This document shows, one piece after another, positions 43,326-49,607 of a DNA stretch of 64,000 bases. Below the pieces are notes generated by a model. That model did not search any database. It was not told the DNA's origin and saw only the letters and a list, made by a program, of their open reading frames with translations. The stretch is from an uncultured Christensenella sp. GTDB taxonomy: Bacteria > Bacillota_A > Clostridia > Christensenellales > Borkfalkiaceae. The stretch lies in the NCBI GenBank assembly GCA_910579295.1, contig CAJTTC010000002.1, positions 107,604 through 171,603 on the forward strand, read 5' to 3'. The position numbers were made by a program, and so were the translations under genes. Position 1 is the stretch's first letter; every line of letters starts with the position of its first letter.

Positions 43326-44858
43326 ATGGAATTACGCGACTTGAAATCTTACAATATCTTGAAAGAAAAAGATCCATTACTTGCGGGGCAAGTAGAAGCA
43401 ATTTATAAACTTACCTATGAAACAATTAACGGTATTGCAAGATTTTACGACAATTACACAATGCATGATATGAATCATGGATTAAGAGTTGCAGCTTATA
43501 TGGAGAAACTAGCTTTTGGTTTAGGCGACGACTTATACAGCAACATTAAAAAGTATAACGCTTTGGAATTGGCACTTATAATTCTTACTGCAGTGTTACA
43601 TGATATAGGGATGTTTATTCGCCCTGAAGATGAAATTGCCATCAAAAGAAATGAAATAAAGTATACGAATTCATTAACATACGATGGAGTCCTAAAAGTA
43701 TCGGGAAATGAAAATGAAGCAATAAAAGAAATTATTCGTATTACACACGCAGCTCGAATTAATGAATTTATTAATTATAGTTTTAACGGACAGACAATTT
43801 CCCAAATTCTTATGATTAATGGAAATTATACTTATGCGGATGATATTGCATCCATTTGTAGATCTCATGGTGAAGATTATACTTATATAAAAACTTTGAG
43901 AAAAGAAATAACAAAAGGCAACTATACTTATAACCCGCAATTTATAGCAGTGCTATTACGTATAGCGGATTATTTGGATCTTGACAAACAGCGAACCCCC
44001 ATCCTTTGGTATTCAATGATGGGAATAAACGGTTTTAGTCGTGAAGAATGGGAAAAACATTTTATTATTCAAAATGAAAGAAAACTTAGGAAATATATTG
44101 ATAATAAGTTACAAATTTATTTTGATGGAAAAAGTTCAAATGCAAAAATTCATAGAAAATATCTTAAATATATTGATGAATTAAGAACCGAATTAGAAAA
44201 CGCCGATGAATTATTAAACACAATAGACGCTAATAAGAAATATACTTTAAATGTTAGCACTAAATTAGATGACTGCGTTCAGACAGAAAACTTTAAATAT
44301 TCAAACCTAAGACTGACTTTAGATTATTCCGCCATAACTGACTTATTAATGGGGAAAAATATTTATGGTGATAGTAAATTGGGTTTAAGGGAACTAATTC
44401 AAAATTCAATTGATGCATGCAAATTAATGAAGGAAATTAAAGGTAATGACCCTGATATTCCAGATCCTTCAATTTATGTTCTTTGCTCCAAAAAAAATAA
44501 TTATGTAAAAATTAAAGATACAGGTATAGGAATGACATTAGATATTGTCAAAAAACATTTTCTAAATGTCGGTAAATCTTATTATAAATCACATGAGTAT
44601 TTACATAAAAATTATGCGTATGAACCTATTGGACAGTATGGCATCGGATTTCTAGCTTGTTTTTTATTATCTGATAATGTCATTGTTAAAACAAGGTATT
44701 ATAAAAGTAATGAGATAAATCAAATTGAATTAGAAAAAAACAGCGAATATGTTGTAACAAATACTGAAATACCCACCTACTTTTTTGGCACAGAAATAAA
44801 ATTAGAATATTCAACTTCATTAATTATATCTTTTATTCTAGGATCATTAGGATTATAA
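43326..44858 (+). pseudogene. HD domain + Hsp90-like ATPase gene, 3'-truncated
   Basis: The ATG at 43326 has AAAGGAGAAAG upstream. The encoded 510 residues are AT-rich in codon use compared with the core genes. Residues about 45-240 form an HD phosphohydrolase-like domain (YTMHDMNHGLRVAAYME, LTAVLHDIGMFI, LLRIADYLDLD); about 320-505 form a GHKL/Hsp90-type ATPase with the N-box LRELIQNSIDACK, KDTGIGM and PIGQYGIGFLACF. HD plus Hsp90-like ATPase proteins belong to a group linked to bacterial conflict systems, normally much longer. The reading frame runs into DNA that, on the other strand, encodes the end of an Rhs protein, close to 44800, so the last ~15 residues are foreign and the rest of the protein is lost. 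Confidence 0.75.
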
Positions 44859-45622
44859 CCTAGTTCCCTTACAGCATCTCGAACTTGCGCATTCTGCTTC
44901 TTATTATTTCCTGGTCTGTTAGTTGAGGCAAACAATATATTTAATCCAACTAATCCAGCGACAGCCTGACCGCCAGTTATAGATAATGTTACGGTTTCTC
45001 CTGATGCAAGAGCAAATTGCCCCAAAGTAAACGACGTACCAAAGAATGAACCCACGGCAGGCGCTACCCAGCCGGCAAACGTTCCAACCGCTCCCCCAAC
45101 TACTCCTCCGCAGACCACACCGAGTAATATCCAACCAAATAACTCCAGTCCATGCGCACCTTGCTCTTGCGCCTTTTCGCCTGCTATATATCCGCCAACT
45201 ACTGCTCCTACCGCCGCTCCTATTATCAGCCCGATTATCATTGCTGTAGTAAAGAAAAACGTTCCATTAGGGTCAGTGAACATAACAGGGTTATTGCCGC
45301 AATAAGCGTAAAGGTTTAAACCGTTTATCGTTTCGGGGTCGGCATATTCAATACTGTCAATATTGATAAATCTTCCTACTTCAGGGTCGTAATATCTTGT
45401 CTGCAAGAAATAAAGTTTAGTTTCAGTATCAAAATAATACGAACGATATCTGAACGGATTAATATTTCCAAGCGCCGAATTGCTTCCGCTTATTGTGTGA
45501 TTACCCCATGCGTCGTACTCATATTGTACCACAATGACGCCGTTACTGTCAAGTAAGGCAATTATATTACCCTGTATGTCTTTGCGGTAGTAATAATTAT
45601 TACCCTCATAGCTAAATCCCAA
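44777..45622 (-). pseudogene. Rhs-family C-terminal fragment with partial toxin domain
   Basis: About 281 residues. The Rhs core is clear: GNIIALLDSNG, YEYDAWGNHT, the conserved FRYRSYYFDTETKLYFLQTR followed by YYDPEVGRFINIDS and NLYAYCGNNPVMFTDPNG. After it comes a glycine-rich hydrophobic segment and then a polymorphic C-terminal region starting near NNKKQNAQVRDAVRELG, where Rhs toxins place their effector domain. Both ends are broken: in-frame sequence upstream stops at a TAA a few codons before the apparent TTG start at 45622, so thousands of bases of repeat and secretion sequence are missing; and the toxin tail ends after ~45 residues at the junction with the HD-ATPase gene. No immunity gene is recognisable. 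Confidence 0.82.
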
Positions 45623-45653
45623 TAACCCGACAGTTTATATAAGGCACTTTGTG

Positions 45654-45682
45654 TTGATTCAATTTAAGTTTTTTATTAAAAT
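45654..45682 (+). promoter_or_regulatory. promoter of the ADP-ribosylglycohydrolase gene
   Basis: TTGATT (45654-45659), 17 bp, TAAAAT (45677-45682), about 60 bp before the start codon. Confidence 0.5.
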
Positions 45683-45747
45683 AATGTAAATTTATAAAAT
45701 ATCATATTTTAATATATTTCAACGTACTTATATCGGAGGTAGGTTTT

Positions 45748-46716
45748 ATGAATGAATTTATTAAAATAGCAAAAGCAGTTATGGTTGGTCATGCCGTAGG
45801 CGACGCGCTCGGCGTGCCTGTCGAATTCCGCACAAGGGATTATCTCAATAAAAATCCCGTAACCGAAATGATTGGCTTCGGCACCCACCCCGTTCCCAAA
45901 GGCGCTTGGTCGGACGATACGAGCATGTCGCTATGCGCGCTTGAAAGCCTGTCAAAAGGAAAGATTGATTTCGACGACGTAATGCTTAACTTCGGCAAAT
46001 GGTATTATTACAACGAATTTACGGCAACGGGCGAAACTTTTGATATCGGTAATACTTGCAGTGAAGCCATTCATAGATATTTTAAGGAAAAAATTCCTTA
46101 CAATAAGTGCGGTCTTTCTGACGAATACTCTAACGGCAACGGCTCGCTTATGAGAATACACCCTTTTACACTTTATTTAATTTATCACAATAAAAATAAA
46201 CTGCGTTATACCCATTATATAATAATCGGTCAAGCCTCAGCCTTAACGCATGCGCACGTGCGTTCGCAGATAGCTTGCTTTTTATACTCTTATATTCTGT
46301 GGGAAATAATAGAAAGCCAACGTAAAGAATGTATCAAAAATACGTGGCGAGATATCAGGCTCTTTTTTTCGCACCGCAGTGCAGATTGTGGCGGTGATGC
46401 AAGGGCATTAAGCGAGCTGGGCTATTTCAGCCGAATATTTGACGGAATAGACAAATTAAATGTAACCGAAATTATGAGCGACGGATACGTAGTACATACG
46501 CTTGAAGCGGCAATTTGGTGTCTGCTTACGACTGACAGCTACGAAGAGTGTGTTTTAAAAGCCGTAAATCTCGGCGATGATACCGACACAACGGCAGCCG
46601 TAGCAGGAGGGCTTGCGGGGGCGCTATACGGCTACGACGCAATTCCCGAAGAATGGCACAATAGTCTTTTAAGGCGGGACTACATAGAAGAGCTTTGCGA
46701 AAAAGCTTTTAAATAA
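45748..46716 (+). CDS. ADP-ribosylglycohydrolase (DraG-like)
   Basis: A 322-aa hydrolase of the family that removes ADP-ribose from modified macromolecules. It begins with GHAVGDALGVPVEF, has the metal ligands in WSDDTSMSLCALESL (D-D-T) and in NLGDDTDTTAAVAGGLAGALYG near residue 275, and the middle acidic NGNGSLMRIHP. GGAGG precedes the ATG. A 95-aa gene follows 9 bp later. With TIR and ADP-ribose chemistry elsewhere in the window a link is tempting but unsupported; as accessory-region neighbour it may protect against or reverse ADP-ribosylation. Substrate unknown. Confidence 0.93.
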   Translation: MNEFIKIAKAVMVGHAVGDALGVPVEFRTRDYLNKNPVTEMIGFGTHPVPKGAWSDDTSMSLCALESLSKGKIDFDDVMLNFGKWYYYNEFTATGETFDIGNTCSEAIHRYFKEKIPYNKCGLSDEYSNGNGSLMRIHPFTLYLIYHNKNKLRYTHYIIIGQASALTHAHVRSQIACFLYSYILWEIIESQRKECIKNTWRDIRLFFSHRSADCGGDARALSELGYFSRIFDGIDKLNVTEIMSDGYVVHTLEAAIWCLLTTDSYEECVLKAVNLGDDTDTTAAVAGGLAGALYGYDAIPEEWHNSLLRRDYIEELCEKAFK

Positions 46717-46725
46717 GGGAGAGTT

Positions 46726-47013
46726 ATGTCAAAACACATTTGGAATTACGCAGAAAACGAATACTGTGTTGAGGAAGCGTTTAAAAATTTTGTGATTAAC
46801 AGAGAATATGACGTGGAATTGTTTATTACAAAAATGTACATTCATTTCGACGGAAAAATCAGCAAGTCGTCTATAAAAATGAAATTGCAAAATATAAAGT
46901 ATCTTCTTATTTTGTACAACGTTCCCAACACGCTTGCCCTTGCGCCGTTAGAACATGTTGCCGAAGATAATAAGTACGCATTTTTCGCCGCGGCAAAGAA
47001 GTATAATCCATAA
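46726..47013 (+). CDS. 95-aa protein paired with the ADP-ribosylglycohydrolase, unknown function
   Basis: It starts MSKHIWNYAENEYCVEEAFK with GGGAGAG upstream, 9 bp after the glycohydrolase stop, so the two are co-transcribed. The pattern W-x(4)-E-x(3)-C, then SKSSIKMKLQNIKYL, suggests a small helical DNA-binding-like fold; I recall similar short proteins next to macro-domain or glycohydrolase genes, but cannot name a family. No cysteine clusters or membrane segments. Confidence 0.65.
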   Translation: MSKHIWNYAENEYCVEEAFKNFVINREYDVELFITKMYIHFDGKISKSSIKMKLQNIKYLLILYNVPNTLALAPLEHVAEDNKYAFFAAAKKYNP

Positions 47014-47030
47014 ACATTTGCAAAAAACAG

Positions 47031-47071
47031 CCCCCCCCCAAATGTCATACAAACTTTTTTTTTGGGGGGGG
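47031..47071. repeat. poly-C / poly-T-poly-G inverted repeat
   Basis: C9 (47031-47039) followed by AAA can pair with TTT preceding G8 (47064-47071), with T9 at 47055-47063. It lies just after the 95-aa gene. The homopolymers make it prone to slippage or to assembly error; as RNA it would also act as a hairpin terminator-like element. Confidence 0.7.
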
Positions 47072-47104
47072 TATTAAAAACAAAGTTTTTTCCGTTTAGC
47101 TTTT

Positions 47105-48103
47105 TTATGCTTCGAGGTTATAGCTGTAAAGGTCGTTGCCGCTCATAAATTTGCCGAAGATATATTTGTTGCTGGCGCTCTCCGTCATTATGTAAATTCT
47201 ACCGTCCATATAGACGATTTCTTCGCTCATAGGCGGGGCTGTAACGCTCCGTTCAAGGCACGCTCCGTCAAGATAGTATAGCGGTACATTTTTACCGTTT
47301 AAAGTCAATTGCCCCGCGGATATGCCCGAGTTATTATAAAAAAGCAGGTGAGAAGAGGCAAGTCCGTAGGAAGTGGAAAGCACTATTTCGTCCGGCGTAA
47401 AAGTCATTCCCTGCACAAGCCCCGTTGTGGAGTAGACTGCAATCGGCTCGGGGCTTATATAAAAGCTGTCCGCCGCGCCGTCGTCGATATCAAACACCGT
47501 AATAACCGCCTTGTTTTCGTCGCCCGCGGGTGTCGTTATGCGTTGCCAATCGGGCGTTTCGTAGTTGCCCGCACGGTAGAACGAGCCCGTGTAGAACTTG
47601 CCGTCATATACGTTGCAATAGGCGGGGTCGAGCAGGGTTTTAACCTCTCCCAGCTTTACGCTCTCCACCTTGTGCTCTGTCAAATCGGCAAGCGCAAACA
47701 CGTCGCAGCCGTCGTCACCCGTTATGTAAAAGTATTCCTTGTAGTGCGCAATACCGCCCGTGTGCCCCGTATAGTTGCTCCCGTCCTCATTTTTAAGCAG
47801 AGTGCGGGTTGCCTTTCCCCTTTCGTCTATGTAGTAGACCATAGAGCTCCCGCCCTTTTTAGCCGAATATCCGCAAGCTATAAAGGCGTTTTCGTTTTCG
47901 AGGTAGTCGAGCCCCTGTCCTACAAAACCGCTTGACGTCCCGGGGATTTTAAATTCAGCCCGCGCGCGCCTGTAAAAGGAAGAAAAGGCTATTTTCTCTC
48001 CCAGCCTTATGCCCGAAAGCAAAACGGTTATTACAAGAACGGCTATTATAATCACCTTTAAAACGGTGAGAAGTACGTTTCTTCTTTTTGTCGTTTTTTT
48101 CAT
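47105..48103 (-). CDS. membrane-anchored protein with probable beta-propeller, unknown function
   Basis: A 332-aa protein. A basic N terminus (MKKTTKRRNVL) is followed by one TM helix (about 12-32), leaving ~300 residues outside the membrane. The external part has repeated short blocks of the kind AFIACGYS, FYITGDDGCDVFALADL, KFYTGSFYRAGNY and RIYIMTESASNKYIFG, each a strand pair with aromatic residues, which is what a six- or seven-bladed propeller looks like. I do not recognise a specific family. Codon use is like that of the core genes. It stands alone. Confidence 0.65.
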   Translation of the reverse strand: MKKTTKRRNVLLTVLKVIIIAVLVITVLLSGIRLGEKIAFSSFYRRARAEFKIPGTSSGFVGQGLDYLENENAFIACGYSAKKGGSSMVYYIDERGKATRTLLKNEDGSNYTGHTGGIAHYKEYFYITGDDGCDVFALADLTEHKVESVKLGEVKTLLDPAYCNVYDGKFYTGSFYRAGNYETPDWQRITTPAGDENKAVITVFDIDDGAADSFYISPEPIAVYSTTGLVQGMTFTPDEIVLSTSYGLASSHLLFYNNSGISAGQLTLNGKNVPLYYLDGACLERSVTAPPMSEEIVYMDGRIYIMTESASNKYIFGKFMSGNDLYSYNLEA

Positions 48104-48196
48104 AATAGTACCTGAGAATATTTTAGACGATTTTTGTCAATAAATCAATTATCTGCGGCGGTTAATATTTTCACCGCAAAATCTTTTTTAAATAGA

Positions 48197-48355
48197 GCCG
48201 ACATTGACCTCAACGCACCATTTATCGTGTCTAAGGCTGTCATTCCCTCGATGATTAAAAAGGGACACGGCAAGATTATCAATATCTGTTCGATGATGAG
48301 CGAGCTCGGCAGAGAAACCGTTTCGGCTTACGCCTCGGCGTACTCTACGAATTAA
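48197..48355 (+). pseudogene. short-chain dehydrogenase remnant, gluconate-5-dehydrogenase-like
   Basis: The 53 codons to the stop at 48355 contain DIDLNAPFIVSKAVIPSM, then GHGKIINICSMMSELGRETV and SAYAS, a central piece of a classical SDR with the catalytic Ser and the first Tyr-helix residues. The N-terminal NAD-binding half and the rest after SAYA are missing, and the upstream sequence is not homologous, so this is a decayed gene fragment. Gluconate 5-dehydrogenases are the closest pattern I know. Confidence 0.75.
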
Positions 48356-48388
48356 AGTAAGCGCTAAATCCCATATTAAAACACAACA

Positions 48389-48421
48389 AAACACTCCGAG
48401 CATTTCATACTCGGAGTGTTT
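48389..48421 (-). terminator. terminator of the rpsF-ssb-rpsR operon
   Basis: AAACACTCCGAG (48389-48400) pairs perfectly with 48410-48421, loop 9 nt; on the minus strand U-rich sequence (TTTTGTTGTGTTTT) follows. Confidence 0.75.
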
Positions 48422-48499
48422 AAATTGTTCTTCTTTTAAGCGCCGACGGCTACGACGAAAGCTTTTACATTTCGAGGCGAGCCGAGCTTGTACGCTTAT

Positions 48500-48748
48500 T
48501 TACTCGCCCTTGAAGGGAAGAAGCGCCGCAACTCTTGCACGCTTGATTGCCGTTGAAAGCTCTCTCTGGTGCTTAGCGCAGTTGCCGCTCATTCTTCTGG
48601 GAAGCATCTTGCCCGATTCGGTTACGAATTTCTTTAAACGGTTTACGTCCTTGTAATCGATTTCAGTAACCTTTTCCTGGCAAAAAACGCAGACCTTTCT
48701 GCGGGGAGCTTTTTTATAGCTCTTTTTTACGCTTGTCTTTTCTTCCAT
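48500..48748 (-). CDS. rpsR: 30S ribosomal protein S18
   Basis: An 82-aa S18 that binds S6 on the platform of the small subunit. It contains KVCVFCQEKVTEIDYKDVNR, LPRRMSGNCAKHQREL and the basic KRARVAALLPF end. The pattern C-x2-C and C-x2-H indicates the zinc-binding C+ form. It is the third gene of the conserved rpsF-ssb-rpsR operon, 33 bp after ssb. Confidence 0.97.
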   Translation of the reverse strand: MEEKTSVKKSYKKAPRRKVCVFCQEKVTEIDYKDVNRLKKFVTESGKMLPRRMSGNCAKHQRELSTAIKRARVAALLPFKGE

Positions 48749-48781
48749 GATTATCTCCTTGAAAATTTCGTCCCGTCAATA

Positions 48782-49207
48782 TCAGAAGGGAATGTCGCCG
48801 TCGTCGTCAAACGATTGAAGAGTAGGCTTTTTCGACCCCCTGCTTCCGCTTGCGGGCGCGGCGGGTGCGTCGCCCTCTACGTAGTCGGAGTTGCGGGGAG
48901 TTAAAAACTCAACGTCCTGCGCAACGATATCGACTGCCGTGCGCTTTACGCCCTGACTGTCCTCGTAATTTCTAAGTTCAATCGTGCCCGATACGGCAAC
49001 CTTGTTGCCCTTTTTTGCATAGCGGTTGACGGTTTCGCCAAGACTGCGCCACGCGGTCACGTTGAAGAAATCTGTCTTTCTCTCGCCGTCCGAGCCAGTG
49101 TAATTTCTGTTTACGGCAATAGCAAAACGGCAAATGGATACGCCGCTGTTAGTTTCCGTAAGCTCGGGGTCACGAGTGAGATTACCTATTAAAAAAACCT
49201 TATTCAT
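48782..49207 (-). CDS. ssb: single-stranded DNA-binding protein
   Basis: A 141-aa SSB. The OB fold spans about residues 1-105 (MNKVFLIGNLTRDPELTET, then FFNVTAWRSLGETVNRYAKKG and GTIELRNYEDSQGVKRTA), a short flexible linker follows, and the acidic tip FDDDGDIPF that recruits repair and replication proteins is intact. It lies between rpsF and rpsR, 11 bp from rpsF, the usual place for the essential copy. Confidence 0.97.
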   Translation of the reverse strand: MNKVFLIGNLTRDPELTETNSGVSICRFAIAVNRNYTGSDGERKTDFFNVTAWRSLGETVNRYAKKGNKVAVSGTIELRNYEDSQGVKRTAVDIVAQDVEFLTPRNSDYVEGDAPAAPASGSRGSKKPTLQSFDDDGDIPF

Positions 49208-49218
49208 CTCTTGTTACC

Positions 49219-49500
49219 TTATTTGTTCGTAATCATTCTTCTTAAAACTTCCGTGGAAAGCCCGCAAATTCTGTCGAGCTCCTTTACCACAGCGCTTTCG
49301 GCTTCGAAGGTCATAAGAACGTAATAACCGTCGGACTTATAGTTGATAGGATAAGCCAACTTTTTTACGCCCCACTTGTCGGTGGAAACGACCTTGCCGC
49401 CGTTGTCGGTAACGATAGCTTCGAGCCTGGAAACAAAGGATTCCTTTGCTTCGTCGGTTAAAGCTGCGTCCAACACATAAAGCATTTCATAAGTTTTCAT
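49219..49500 (-). CDS. rpsF: 30S ribosomal protein S6
   Basis: A 93-aa S6 with YEMLYVLDAALTDEAKE, WGVKKLAYPINYKSDGYYV and a C-terminal RICGLSTEVLRRMI. First gene of rpsF-ssb-rpsR, preceded by AGGAGGTG and by a hairpin leader that likely binds the S6:S18 complex for autoregulation. Confidence 0.97.
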   Translation of the reverse strand: MKTYEMLYVLDAALTDEAKESFVSRLEAIVTDNGGKVVSTDKWGVKKLAYPINYKSDGYYVLMTFEAESAVVKELDRICGLSTEVLRRMITNK

Positions 49501-49525
49501 ATTTTACACCTCCTGGACTTAATCG

Positions 49526-49545
49526 GCATACCACCCGCGGTATGC
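49526..49545 (-). promoter_or_regulatory. probable S6:S18 autoregulatory hairpin
   Basis: On the minus strand GCATACC and GGTATGC (49545-49539 and 49532-49526) close a small loop that includes CCGCGGG, between the promoter and the rpsF ribosome binding site. The known S6:S18 leader element is a short hairpin with an exposed CCG in just this place. The match is by position and loop motif, not by a full covariance test. Confidence 0.55.
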
Positions 49546-49572
49546 AAGGCATTGCGCACAACGCGCCTATAT

Positions 49573-49601
49573 ATAATACATAAATATTTAATCTTTGTCA
49601 A
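49573..49601 (-). promoter_or_regulatory. rpsF operon promoter
   Basis: On the minus strand TTGACA (49601-49596), 17 bp, TATTAT (49578-49573). Confidence 0.8.
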
Positions 49602-49607
49602 ACGTTT

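Noticed and set aside
48134..48355. 73-aa open frame as an intact gene
   Set aside because: Only the middle of a short-chain dehydrogenase is present, without cofactor-binding or C-terminal parts, so it is treated as a remnant.
35422..48400. Complete integrative element with att sites at tRNA-Gln
   Set aside because: Neither an integrase nor a direct repeat of the tRNA 3' end was found in the window, so boundaries cannot be claimed.
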